Assembly (NCBI GenBank): GCA_963788205.1
Contig: CAWBGG010000007.1
Span: 434,001 to 498,000, forward strand
Source of the DNA: CAVVMA01 sp963788205
Lineage (GTDB): Bacteria; Desulfobacterota; Binatia; Binatales; Binataceae
DNA: 64,000 nucleotides
Direction: 5' to 3'
Part shown: positions 16,833-26,370 of the stretch, in pieces
Layout of the letters: the number at the start of each line of letters is the position of its first letter
How positions within the stretch are numbered: the first letter of the stretch is position 1
Program-made: the position numbers and the translations under genes
Notes under the pieces: model-generated
Seen by the model: only the letters and a program-made list of their open reading frames with translations
What the model was told of the DNA's origin: nothing
Database searches by the model: none

Positions 16833-19800
16833 ATGGATTGGGCATTCGATGGAATCATTAGAACGCGTTCAGTTCTGTTAGGCGCAAAAAGATTGCTGGC
16901 GGTTCTAGTCTTGGCTGTGGGCAGCCTGGCGCTCGCGACTCCCGCCAAGGCGCCTGGAGATCGTCACGCTTCAAACCCGCCCGCATCGGGATCGTCGGCC
17001 CGAGAGCCGTCATCTCCCAAGCTATCGCCAAAAGTATCGACCGAGTCACTGAGCGTTCCGGTCGACTTCGAACCCAACCTTGGTCAGGCGGCTGCGGGGG
17101 CCAAATTCCTCGCCCACGGACGCGGCTACGAACTCCTGCTTTCCCCTGATGAAGCTGCTTTTGCCTTACAGACCCCGGTGCCCGCGCCGCCTGCGCACTT
17201 GCGGGCCCCGATGTTCAACGCCCAAGCTCTCGATCAAATCGCGGCCAAGCCCTCAATCGTTGGAGCGCGCTCCCGTTCGCTCAGGATGCGGTTGATTGGC
17301 GCGAACTCCAACGCCGGGATGTCCGGCATCAATCTGATGCCCGGCAAGGCCAACTACTTCATCGGCCGCGATCGGTCGAAGTGGCTGACCGGCGTGCCGA
17401 ATTATGCGAAGGTCGGCGCAACCTCGGTGTACCCGGGAATCGACGTCGTGTACCGGGCGAGCGCAGCGGGACTCGAGTTCGATGTGACTGTCGCTCCGGG
17501 CGCAGACCCGGGCTCAGTGAAGCTCGCCTTTGATGGCGCCGACCGGATGGATCTGGATTCGTCGGGTGACGTCGTACTGCGGCTTGGCGAACGTTCGCTC
17601 ACCCTGCGCCGGCCCGGGATCTATCAACTCGCCGGCACCAGCAAGAAACCCGTCAAGGGCGGCTACAAGAAGATCTCATCCAACCAGATCGGGATCGCGG
17701 TCGCGAACTATGACCGCAAGCGCCCGCTGGTCATTGATCCGACCGTCGTCTATTCGACCTACTTCGGCGGCTTTATCGTCGATGTCCAAGGCAGCAGTTT
17801 TGATTCGGCTGGCCAGGGATACCTGGTCGGCGGCACCTGCTGCATGAACGACCTGCCGATGGCGGGAAGTCCGGCCCAGAAGAATCTCGCGGGAAGCTGG
17901 GACGCGATGGTGGCCAAGTTCAGCTCGGACGGCCGCACGCTTATGTATTCGACCTACCTCGGCGGCAGCGGATTCGATATCTCGGGGAGCGTGGCGGTCG
18001 ACGCGGCCCAGAACGTTTTCGTTTACGGCGACACCAGTTCCGCAGATTTCCCCGTAATGAAGGCCTATCAATCCACACTCAAAGGCGCCAGCAACGCTTT
18101 CGTTGCCGAACTCGATTCAACCGGCGCGCTCGTATACGCAACCTATCTCGGCGGCAGCGGAAGCGACTCCGCCTTTTTCATTGCCGTCGACAGCAACGAC
18201 AGCGTATACCTCGACGGCTATACCACCTCGACCAACTTTCCGGTCACGCCGAGCGCATTTCAAAGCACTAATCCCAGCGAGGGAGTGGCCACCGCGAGTT
18301 TCGTGACCCGGCTTGATCCACCGGTCGGCATCGGCAGCGTAAGACTCGGCTACTCGACCTATTTTGGCGGCGCGCTCGCGGCCGGCGGCGACGGCGTATT
18401 TCTGCTCGGCGATTGTGTCGGCGGAAAACCCGGCATCGTCTATGTCGCGGGCTGGCGGCAATGGCGCGCCGATCACGAATTCCACCTCTTACAAGGGCAC
18501 GATCGACGCGATTGTCGCCGAGTTCGACACCACCAAAGCGAAAAAAGCGTCGCTGGTCTATTCGACCTACCTCGGCGGCAGCGGACTTGACGTCGCTACC
18601 ATGGTCGGCGTCGTGCCGACCTGCGTCTCCAATTGCGCGGCGTACGTCAGCGGGTTTTCGTATTCGCCGGACTTTCCCACCACGCCGGGGGCGGCCCAGA
18701 CCAAAATCGGCGGCGATGCCGACGCTTTTGTCGCCAAGCTCGATGGCACCGGCAAGGTGAGCTACGCCACCTTCGTCGGCGGAACCGGCTATGAGTTGGG
18801 CAATGGTATCGGCGTGGATACCCTGGGCGACGCCTTCCTGGTCGGTCAGACTTTCAACCCGAGCAGCTTTCCCGCTGCCAATCCGATCCAGAGCGTGCCG
18901 CCCGCTCGTGGCGACATGTTCGTCAGTACCGACGGCGGCGCCACGTTCGCTGCCTCAGGATGGTCCGCCGCCAACGGCGGCTCGATCAATGTCAATGGAC
19001 TTGATCTGGACCTCTCGGTATCGCCGGCGCATCTGTACGCCGGCAGCGCGCACGCCGGTTTGTGGCTCAGCGTCGACGCTGCCGCGAGCTTCGAGCCGAT
19101 CGGGGACTTCGACGGCCAGGAGATCGAGGCCGTGGCCGTGCAATCGGGCTCGGCGGCGGGGCCGAGTCCGCTGTACGTGGCCGCGAATAACACGCTCTGG
19201 TCCAGCACCAACGGTGGGACCTCGTTCGCACAATTGAAGAACTTCCCCGCCAAGAAACAGGTGCTGGGGCTTTTCGCCACGCCCGCTCTGCTGGTCGCGG
19301 GCACGACCACGGGAGTCCTGGTCAGCACCGACCACGGCGCTCACTTCGCCGCCAGCAGCGGGTTCTCGCATCCGGTTCAGGTCTTCTGCGCGGCGCAGGA
19401 CGCCAAGAGCGGCGTGCTCTACGTCGGCACCAGCTCGGGAGTCTTCCAGAGCGCCAACAAGGGAAGTTCCTTCAAATCGACCAACCTGAACTTCGCGATG
19501 GTGGACTCGCTGGCGGTGGACCAGAGCGCCAACCCGGCGCGGATCTATGCGGGAACATTCTCCGCCGGAGTCGTCGAGAGCAGCGATGGTTTCGTGAGCA
19601 GCTTCGTATTCGGAAGCACTGCCCCGTCCCTCGTCAATCGGGTTCGGCTCGACCCCAAGACCTCGAACCCGGCGCGCGTATTGGTCGGCGTCCACAACAC
19701 CCTCGACTTCGGAGGACTCTTCGCAAGCACCGACGGCGGCGTCAGCTACTCGCAACTCGACCCGGCCGGTTTCAACCCGCCCTGTTGTGTCATACCGCTG

Positions 19801-21354
19801 GTTGCGGACGCGGGCTCGCCGCAACGTATCTACGCCTCCGTTTTCGAAGAGGCTGACATCGCGATCGCCGAGATCAATCCGGCCGGTTCGAAAATCCTGT
19901 TTGCGAGCAACCTCGGCGGATCGAACGATGAGGTCGCCTACAATATCCCGGTCGATCTCGCAGGAAACGCATACATTGGAGGGCTGACCTTCTCCAACGA
20001 TTATCCAACCCTGAACGCGGCCCAATCCGGGCTGGGACCTTCGCGCACAAACCCCGGCTTCGTGAACGGAGTCCTGACCAAGATCAGCTTCGCCACGCCG
20101 ACCCCGACCTCAAAAGCAACTCCGAAACCGACGCCCACACCCAAGGCGACGCCTACGCCCAAGAAAACCCCGACCGCTTCTCCGTCTCCCGCTTGCACGG
20201 CCGGCGAACAAATGTGTAGCCCCGGCCAGTGCACCAACACCTCAACCGACAGCAAGAATTGCGGTCAGTGTGGCGAGGTCTGCCCGTCCAACAGCTCCTG
20301 CAGTGGCAGCATGTGCTTCTGTTCCCCTGGCTTCACGGTCTGCGATAATGGCACCCAGTGCTGTGGCGGGACCTCAACCCCCGCGACCGCGACTCCGGCG
20401 ACTCCCGCTCCGGCAACCGCAACCGCCGCGCCTCGGACTCCGACCGCCTCTGCGTCACCCGGTTGCCCAGCCGGCCAAATGATGTGCAACGGCCAATGCA
20501 TCAACACCCATACCGATCCGAACAACTGCGGCGCCTGCAACTCCCCTTGCAACACCACTAACACTTCGTCCGTTTCCTGCGTCAACGGTGTCTGCCAAGA
20601 CACCTGTGCCGCGGGCTTCGGAAACTGCGACCACAACCCAGCCAACGGCTGCGAGACCAACCTTCGTGATAGCGACAACCACAACTGCGGCTTCTGCACG
20701 GGCACATGCAACGACCCCAGCTTCTGTGAGCCGGACGGCCTGTGCCATTGCCCTACCAACGAAGTCTTCTGCGGCAGCCTGTGCACCAACACCTTGACCG
20801 ACCCCAACAACTGCGACCCCAACGGCAACTGCGGCACCGTCTGCCCCGCCGGCGGCCACTGTGTTAACGGCACGTGCGCTTGCCCGGCCGGCCAAACGAA
20901 TTGCAATGGCCAGTGCGTTGACACCTCCTCCAACAACACCTACTGCGGCGGCTGCTTTGCCCCCCCCTGCCCCACCGGCGCCAACTGTTCGAGTGGCGTC
21001 TGCACTTGCGACTTCCCCTATGAGAATTGCCCCAACCGTGCTGGGTGCGCAAACATCTCGAACGACTTCGACAACTGCGGCAACTGCGGCAACCAGTGCG
21101 CCGCCGATCAGTATTGCAATAACTTTGGGTGCCTCTGTTTGCTCGATAACCAACCGCTGGGCACCAACTTCGACTGCGCCTTTTGCGGCAACACGTGTGG
21201 TAGCGGCGGCACCTCCTGCCAGCCGATCGGAGCCGTCGGAATGGGGTGCCTGTGTAGCGACGGTGGATCTGTCGGCGGCGACACCGACTGCGCCTTTTGC
21301 GACGACAACTGCCTTAACCAGAACGAGAGGTGCGTAAACGGTCAGTGCCAGTAG
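16833..21354 (+). pseudogene. Giant secreted SBBP/BNR-repeat protein with Cys-rich tail, frameshifted
   Basis: Two open frames, 16788-18590 and 18364-21354, code for one protein of about 1500 residues if one extra base is removed near 18450-18460 (gggctggcggc). In order: signal peptide (LLGAKRLLAVLVLAVGSLALATPAKA, from ATG 16833), an N-terminal beta domain of the type preceding SBBP repeats (VDFEPNLGQ), SBBP beta-propeller repeats with the hallmark YSTYLGGSG several times, BNR/sortilin-like repeats (FVSTDGGATF, STDHGAHF), a Thr-Pro-Lys linker, then Cys-rich modules (CNGQCxxTxTDPNNCGxC) as seen in myxobacterial surface proteins. It is likely cell-surface or secreted, for adhesion or carbohydrate binding. 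Both frames look conserved, so the break is recent or a sequence error. Confidence 0.75.
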
Positions 21355-21608
21355 CGGGTAACCGCGAACCGCGGCTAGGGATGGACGAATCGACCGTGTC
21401 GGCTTGGGCGTAGGTCGTGGATATGGCCATTTGGGTTGAAGTTGTGGCTGCAGTTGAGTAGTGCAGGCGGCGACGCGAATGAGGAGGTCTGGAAAGCGTC
21501 CGCTTACGACTGCAGAGGCAGCTTCGCGACATTGTTGACGAGCGGCGGTCGACTCCGCCTGACTGCCACCGCTGCGCCGCGGTAAGCGAGGACAATGCGA
21601 CGAGGATA

Positions 21609-21680
21609 GCCGGCACGGAGGCCGGCCCCTACCAAATGTAGGAGCTTTTGTTCAGGGTAGTGGCCGGCGTCCCTGCCGGC
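21609..21680. repeat. REP-like hairpin repeat (GCCGGC family), copy 2
   Basis: Arms gccggcacggaggccggccc-ctacc and ggtag-tggccggcgtccctgccggc enclose a 22-base loop. The arms are nearly identical to those at 4315-4386. The following ccaaaaccgcccagtacc (21689-21706) is the complement of the leader ggtagtgcgcggttttg of copy 1, so the full element probably had terminal inverted repeats. Confidence 0.75.
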
Positions 21681-21706
21681 CATCCTTCTCCAAAACCGCC
21701 CAGTAC

Positions 21707-21761
21707 CCTTCCCCGCCGATGATGCGACGAGGATGGCCGTTTGCTAGCATCCAGATGAGCC
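21707..21761. repeat. 55-bp direct repeat, copy 2
   Basis: 50/55 match to 16656-16710. Here it lies 25 bp upstream of meaB, so it may be part of an upstream or promoter region that was duplicated when the giant gene arrived. Confidence 0.75.
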
Positions 21762-21786
21762 CCGCTCTTCGGCGCGGCAAACTCGG

Positions 21787-22758
21787 ATGGCAGCCAACCC
21801 ACGACTCGACGCGTTGATGGCGCGCTTCGCGCAGCATGATCGGACCGCGCTCGCGCGCCTGATCACGCTGGTGGAAAATCGCGCGCCCGAAGTCAGCGCC
21901 GTGATGGAGCGGATTTATTCGCATGCCGGCAACGCGCAAGTGGTCGGAATTACCGGGCCGCCGGGCGCCGGCAAATCCACGCTCATCAATCGGCTGGTCG
22001 CGAAATATCGCGCCGAGCGAAAGAAAATCGCGGTGCTCGCCATCGACCCCTCCAGTCCCTTCTCGGGCGGCGCCGTGCTCGGCGATCGCGTGCGGATGAC
22101 CGATCATTACCGCGACCCCGGCGTCTACATCCGCAGCCTCTCGACGCGGGGCAGCCATGGCGGGCTGAGCCGCGCCGCGCGCGCGATCGTGCGCCTGCTC
22201 GACGCGTTCGGCCATGACGTGATCATCATCGAGACCGTCGGCGTCGGCCAGACCGAGCTGTCCGTGATGGACGTCGCGCAGACTACGGTGGTCGTCACCG
22301 TGCCCGAAGGCGGCGACGGGATTCAGGCGATGAAGGCGGGACTCAACGAGATCGCCGACATCTTTGTGGTCAACAAGGCCGACCGCGACGGCGCCGATCG
22401 CCTCAAGGCGGAACTGGAATTGAGCGTCCATCTGCGGCCGCGCGGCGGATGGGACGCGCCGGTGCTGCTCACACAGGCCGATGCCGATCAGGGCGTGGAC
22501 GCGCTGGTCGCCGCGATCGCGAAGCATCGCGCGTGGCTCAGCGAGCATCGCGATTCGGCGCGCGAAAGCGAGCGCCGCCAGCGCGAGTTCGCCGACCTGC
22601 TGACCGCCGAGCTCGAAGAGCTCGCCGGGCGAGCGCTCGGCAACGGCGCCGCCGCCAATGTGCTCGAACAGGTCCGCGAGGGGCGGCTTAATCCGTACAG
22701 CGCCGCGCGCACCTTGATGGAAGCGATCGCGAAACCTCCGGCGCCGAAGCATACATAG
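21787..22758 (+). CDS. meaB: Methylmalonyl-CoA mutase-associated GTPase MeaB (ArgK family)
   Basis: A 323-residue G3E-family P-loop GTPase. Walker A GPPGAGKS lies at about residues 58-65, the AIDPSSPFSGGAVLGDRVRM segment typical of MeaB/ArgK follows, and ETVGVGQTE and NKAD complete the G motifs. MeaB protects and reloads B12-dependent acyl-CoA mutases. No mutase is in the window, so the partner is elsewhere. The phosphatase gene starts six bases after its stop, suggesting cotranscription. Confidence 0.93.
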   Translation: MAANPRLDALMARFAQHDRTALARLITLVENRAPEVSAVMERIYSHAGNAQVVGITGPPGAGKSTLINRLVAKYRAERKKIAVLAIDPSSPFSGGAVLGDRVRMTDHYRDPGVYIRSLSTRGSHGGLSRAARAIVRLLDAFGHDVIIIETVGVGQTELSVMDVAQTTVVVTVPEGGDGIQAMKAGLNEIADIFVVNKADRDGADRLKAELELSVHLRPRGGWDAPVLLTQADADQGVDALVAAIAKHRAWLSEHRDSARESERRQREFADLLTAELEELAGRALGNGAAANVLEQVREGRLNPYSAARTLMEAIAKPPAPKHT

Positions 22759-22764
22759 TCAGCG

Positions 22765-23478
22765 ATGGCGAAGCTGCACAAAACCAACGGACGGCTGTTC
22801 GCGATCGGCGACATCCACGGATGTCCCGACGAGCTGGCCACGATGCTGCGCCGGATCGCGCCGCATAAGGGCGATACGGTCGTATTCGTCGGCGACTACG
22901 TTGACCGCGGCCCTTCCGCGCGCGACGTGGTCGAGCAGTTGCTCGAGTTCGAGCGCGGCCCCGCCGAGGTGGTCTTCCTAAAGGGCAATCACGAGGACAT
23001 GATGCTCTCGTTTCTCGGCTTGCCCGGCCATTACGGCGACTCGTTTCTGTTCAACGGCGGCGCCGCGACACTCGACAGCTACGGTCTCAGCGAAAGCAAC
23101 CTCGCCAGCGCGATCGACTATCTGCCCGAGCCGCATCTGAGATTTTTTCGCAAGCTCTCGACCAGCTATCTGGCGCCGCCCTATCTCTTCGTTCACGCCG
23201 GAGTGGTGCCCACGCGCCAACTCGACGAGCAGAATGTCGAAGACCTGCTCTGGATCCGCCAGGAGTTCATCTTCAGCTCGCACGTGCTCGGCGAGACGGT
23301 AGTCTTCGGGCACACCCCGATGCGCGGTGTGATGCTCGATCTGCCCTCCAAGATCGGCATCGACACCGGCCTGGTCTACGGCGGATGGCTGACCTGTATC
23401 GAGTTCAACGAGGGCGTAGTCCATCAGGTCGCGCGCGGCAGCCGCACGGTCAAGTCGCAGTCGGTCCGCCTGCGCTAG
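22765..23478 (+). CDS. PPP-family metallophosphoesterase (serine/threonine phosphatase-like)
   Basis: A 237-residue calcineurin-like phosphatase. The family's metal-binding motifs are in order: GDIHG (about 13-17), GDYVDRGP (about 43-50) and GNHED (about 73-77), followed by His residues in FVHAGV and FGHTPM. It resembles PrpA/PrpB and bis(5'-nucleosyl)-tetraphosphatase-like enzymes acting on phosphoproteins or dinucleoside polyphosphates; which one cannot be told. It is translationally close to meaB. Confidence 0.85.
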   Translation: MAKLHKTNGRLFAIGDIHGCPDELATMLRRIAPHKGDTVVFVGDYVDRGPSARDVVEQLLEFERGPAEVVFLKGNHEDMMLSFLGLPGHYGDSFLFNGGAATLDSYGLSESNLASAIDYLPEPHLRFFRKLSTSYLAPPYLFVHAGVVPTRQLDEQNVEDLLWIRQEFIFSSHVLGETVVFGHTPMRGVMLDLPSKIGIDTGLVYGGWLTCIEFNEGVVHQVARGSRTVKSQSVRLR

Positions 23479-23504
23479 CGTCGAGGGGTCCGAAGTCTTG
23501 CCGG

Positions 23505-23543
23505 TGTCATTCTCGCGCGTGGCTGCCGCGCGAAGAATCCCGG
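23505..23543. repeat. 39-bp inverted repeat, left arm, flanking the GIY-YIG gene
   Basis: It begins tgtcattctcgcgcgtggct and ends gaagaatcccgg. Its exact reverse complement occupies 23874-23912 (39 of 39 by my reading). The arm itself contains a smaller palindrome (cgcgcgtggctgccgcgcg). Confidence 0.9.
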
Positions 23544-23569
23544 GATTTCTGCTGGGCTCAACCGCTCCC

Positions 23570-23854
23570 ATGCGCGACCGGACCTACTCCGTTTACATCA
23601 TGAGCAGCCTTTCGCGTACCCTCTATATCGGCGTCACCAACGACCTGGAGCGCCGCGTTTTCGAACACAAAGAGGGCAAGCCCGGCTCGTTCACGGCCCG
23701 GTACCGCGCGAACCGCCTAGCCTATTTCGAGGAGTTCGGAGAGATTGACGAAGCGATCGCGCGCGAAAAGGAGATCAAGAGAATGACGCGTAGGCGAAAG
23801 ATCAGCCTGATCGAGTCGATGAACCCTGAGTGGAGGGACCTGAGCGAGGAGTAG
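23570..23854 (+). CDS. GIY-YIG nuclease family protein (94 aa)
   Basis: A single-domain GIY-YIG endonuclease of the UvrC-N/YhbQ-like type. VYI and YIG motifs are visible in YSVYIMSS and LYIGVTNDLERRVFEHKEG (about residues 7-35), with the catalytic Arg in ERRV and a conserved Glu later in EKEIKRMTRRRKISLIE. ATG 23570 is chosen because the longer frame runs back through the inverted repeat. The gene is tightly enclosed by the perfect 39-bp inverted repeat (26 bp before the start, 19 bp after the stop), and the same arm sequence occurs in noncoding palindromes at 4.4 and 34.0 kb. It may act on those palindromes. Confidence 0.88.
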   Translation: MRDRTYSVYIMSSLSRTLYIGVTNDLERRVFEHKEGKPGSFTARYRANRLAYFEEFGEIDEAIAREKEIKRMTRRRKISLIESMNPEWRDLSEE

Positions 23855-23873
23855 AAAAATCCACAACCGGAGT

Positions 23874-23912
23874 CCGGGATTCTTCGCGCGGCAGCCACGC
23901 GCGAGAATGACA
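23874..23912. repeat. 39-bp inverted repeat, right arm, flanking the GIY-YIG gene
   Basis: It runs from ccgggattcttcgcgcggca to cgcgagaatgaca and is the exact reverse complement of 23505-23543. The whole enclosed unit is 408 bp. Confidence 0.9.
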
Positions 23913-24013
23913 GTCGCGGAGGAGGCGCTTGCAACCAGGCTAAAATGACCCATTACCAGTCCGTGAAGACTCTTTCGTCCTTTCAGGCTGCCCGCTAATC
24001 TGGACGGATCGGT

Positions 24014-24090
24014 GGCGGCGTAGCTCAGTTGGTTAGAGCACGCGGCTCATATCCGCGGTGTCGTAGGTTCGACTCCTACCGCCGCCACCA
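24014..24090 (+). tRNA. tRNA-Met (CAT anticodon), elongator type
   Basis: Complete cloverleaf with encoded CCA: acceptor GGCGGCG/CGCCGCC, D-arm GCTCAGTTGGTTAGAGC, anticodon stem GCGG-CTCATAT-CCGC and T-arm GTAGGTTCGACTCCTAC. The arrangement matches elongator tRNA-Met; tRNA-Ile2 with a lysidine-modified CAT cannot be ruled out. Its 3' part recurs at 25584-25619, 25983-26016 and 28891-28948, marking it as an island integration site. Confidence 0.95.
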
Positions 24091-24209
24091 TACGTCAGGG
24101 ATGGGATCAAGCGGTCTGGATTCCTTCCTGCGCTCCGGGAGCATCGATGCCGATTGAGCTGACAGCCAATTGCGTCTGTGAAATCTGCAAGCGGAACAAG
24201 GATTTCCTT

Positions 24210-25520
24210 ATGCCGTCCCAACTCGTGGACGCTGTAAAGAAGGGCAACCTCGTGGTGTTCGCCGGAGGTGGGATCAGTACTGAAGACCGAGTGGTCCTAC
24301 CCAGAACCTTTCACGAGAGCATCGCTGATGAAATACCGGTGACGGAACCGGATGTCCTCGATTTTCCCAGCCTAATGAGTAGATTTTGTGACCAACCGAA
24401 CGGACGTCAAAAGCTGCTGACAAGAATAGCCGAGCGGCTCGCTTACATACGGTCGTTCCCGGAATTGTATAGTGGCGCCACCGCGTTTCATCGCGAGTTG
24501 TCAACGGTGTTTCAGATCGAAAATATCATCACGACGAACTGGGACGACTTTTTTGAACACGAGTGCGGCGCAACGCCCTACGTGTCGCCGGAAGATTTCG
24601 CACTGTGGGAATTACCAGGTCGGAAAGTATTCAAAATTCACGGCTCAGTTAACAACGTAGGTTCAATAGTCGCGACAACTGAAGACTACGCAAAATGCCA
24701 CGAAAGGCTCGAGACCGGCCTGATGGGGAGCGTTCTGAAAACCCTACTGGCAACGAAAACAGTGCTCTACATCGGCTACTCTTTTCAAGATACGGATTTC
24801 ATTAAGATTCATGAGCTGCTCACATCGGAAATGAAGGGGATGCGTCCCCACGGCTATCTAGTTACTCTCGACGAAGGCGCGAACGCGCGTTTCGACAAAA
24901 CCGATATAACGCCGATAATAACAGCGGGAAGGCATTTTCTTGTTCGCTTGAAAGAGCATCTCGTCGCACAGGAAGAAATGCTCCCGGATACAGTGTTCAA
25001 GGGAATCCGCGAAGCCTATGGCAGAGTGATTGCCAGCCATGGTTTCGTGAGCAGCATCGACCTACGAAAATACCCGACAGCTATCTTAACGTTGAATTAC
25101 CAGGACGGCCTGATGCACGCCCTCAGCCGCATTCTGGCCAGACGCAGTACCGGCGAATATTCCAATGTCCACAATATTCACCGTCGATTAGACAGCTATG
25201 AAACCATTCGTCGCCAACACGTGCGCAAGAAGGGTTACGAAGAGATTGCTTACATCGATGGCTATCTGAGCGGTCTGATCTTCTTTGTTGGAGATAGTCC
25301 TACGCGCCGCGCTCTGCCGATACTCTATGTGTTTGGTGCAGCAGAACATCCGTACACGAGAGAGGAGTACGGCAAGCTGCTAAAGAAAGCCGAATCAATG
25401 CACAGGAATGCATATCGAGTGTGCCGACAGATTGTTGAAAATACAGATCTGAAAGTTCCCGGCGTCGTAGTTCATCATCCTCCGTTCCTTTCGTACGAGA
25501 CTCCAGGGACATTGAACTAG
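24210..25520 (+). CDS. SIR2-like domain protein with uncharacterised C-terminal half (436 aa)
   Basis: ATG 24210 is chosen for the aagga ribosome binding site and for starting at MPSQLVDAVKKGNLVVFAGGGIS. The first ~245 residues form a SIR2_2-type Rossmann domain: FAGGGIS (NAD loop), ENIITTNWDDFFE (the TxN motif with catalytic Asn/Asp), KIHGS (His) and TVLYIGYSFQDTDF. The last ~180 residues match nothing I recognise. From family knowledge, bacterial proteins of this type (ThsA, DSR1 and others) deplete NAD+ during phage infection. The location just behind a tRNA attachment site and the lower GC content than its neighbours support a horizontally acquired defence role, which is inference. Confidence 0.8.
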   Translation: MPSQLVDAVKKGNLVVFAGGGISTEDRVVLPRTFHESIADEIPVTEPDVLDFPSLMSRFCDQPNGRQKLLTRIAERLAYIRSFPELYSGATAFHRELSTVFQIENIITTNWDDFFEHECGATPYVSPEDFALWELPGRKVFKIHGSVNNVGSIVATTEDYAKCHERLETGLMGSVLKTLLATKTVLYIGYSFQDTDFIKIHELLTSEMKGMRPHGYLVTLDEGANARFDKTDITPIITAGRHFLVRLKEHLVAQEEMLPDTVFKGIREAYGRVIASHGFVSSIDLRKYPTAILTLNYQDGLMHALSRILARRSTGEYSNVHNIHRRLDSYETIRRQHVRKKGYEEIAYIDGYLSGLIFFVGDSPTRRALPILYVFGAAEHPYTREEYGKLLKKAESMHRNAYRVCRQIVENTDLKVPGVVVHHPPFLSYETPGTLN

Positions 25521-25583
25521 TCGCGAAGCCGCGACTTGCACGCGGCGCGCTAACAACGCTCGTGGATCCCCGGATTGGCGATC

Positions 25584-25619
25584 GGTGTCGCAGGTTCGAC
25601 TCCTCTAGCGCAGCCACCA
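25584..25619 (+). repeat. Partial copy of the tRNA-Met 3' end (remnant att site 1)
   Basis: The segment cggtgtcgcaggttcgactcct and a degenerate acceptor end with gccacca repeats the T-arm and 3' end of the tRNA at 24014-24090 with several mismatches. It cannot fold as a tRNA by itself. Confidence 0.7.
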
Positions 25620-25631
25620 GGGAGCCTGCGC

Positions 25632-25932
25632 TCAGGCAACCCCGATCACAGGCCGCGCTCTCGCTTTGCGGCGGACGCTGATCTTCACGTCCTGGTCCAA
25701 GGCATTCAGGAAACGAATCAGCCGGTCCATCGAGAAGCCTTCGAGAACGTCCGTGCAGGAGCGCGGAAATTTTGGGCTGGGTCACCCCGAGCACCTCGGC
25801 TGCCTGCAGCTGGGTCAGGCCGCGTTCCTCGATGAGCATGGAGATCTGGTGTACGAGATCGGCCTTGGCCTGAAGAAGATCTGCATCCGGAAGATCCAGG
25901 TCCCGGAACACATTACCGCTGCCTTTGGTCAC
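25632..25932 (-). pseudogene. XRE/HigA-type antitoxin regulator, broken by a frameshift
   Basis: From GTG 25932 the frame reads VTKGSGNVFRDLDLPDADLL, then a helix-turn-helix (GLTQLQAAEVLGVTQPKISALLHGR), the standard layout of the short XRE regulators that pair with HigB-like toxins. Near 25750 the frame is lost; removing one T there restores LEGFSMDRLIRFLNAL and a tail ending at TGA 25632, the expected ~100-residue length. No toxin gene is adjacent, so it is an orphan remnant. Confidence 0.75.
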
Positions 25933-25982
25933 GCGCGTCGGTATCCCATTTCTGGGACAATCCATCAACCTCTTTGCACCCC

Positions 25983-26016
25983 CGGTGTCTCAAGTTCGAC
26001 TCCTGCCGCCGCCACC
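25983..26016 (+). repeat. Partial copy of the tRNA-Met 3' end (remnant att site 2)
   Basis: cggtgtctcaagttcgactc followed by ctgccgccgccacc repeats the tRNA-Met 3' end at about 31 of 34 positions. With the other copies it suggests successive insertions at one tRNA. Confidence 0.7.
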
Positions 26017-26370
26017 GTCTGAGCAGTTTACTTCATTGCAATTTTTATTGTCGTCCGATTCAATAGATGGCCCGCAGGTCGGGGGGCTTCGGCCTGTTCA
26101 AAAGTGCCTTGACCATTATCGGTGTGGAGATCATGCTGAAATCGAGGTTGCTGGAATGGACCGATCTCATGGGGACGAGAAGAACAGTTCGGGAGCTGAA
26201 ACAAGGCAGCAGATGGGCCGGGCTCGCGGAGTCGGCGGGTCTTTCTGCGCGGTGCGGGTCTGGCGACCGCCGCAACTAGCCGGCCAGCCGGTAAGTGGCT
26301 CAGCTTCGCCCTTTATTACTTCTCCCCAGTCCCTGAAACACCCTCAAGAGACGGCTTAAGGAGAATGCTA
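26017..26370. other. Intergenic stretch upstream of the haloperoxidase gene
   Basis: About 350 bp with only short unsupported frames. A piece near 26140-26180 (gaggttgctggaatggaccg) weakly resembles 28135-28165 (gcggttgctgaaatgaaccg), upstream of the haloperoxidase remnant, consistent with a duplicated gene plus leader. Confidence 0.35.

Noticed and set aside
20100..20460. CRISPR-like array in the Pro-Thr linker and Cys repeats
   Set aside because: Repeats are codon-level (Thr-Pro, Cys modules), not identical direct repeats with unique spacers.
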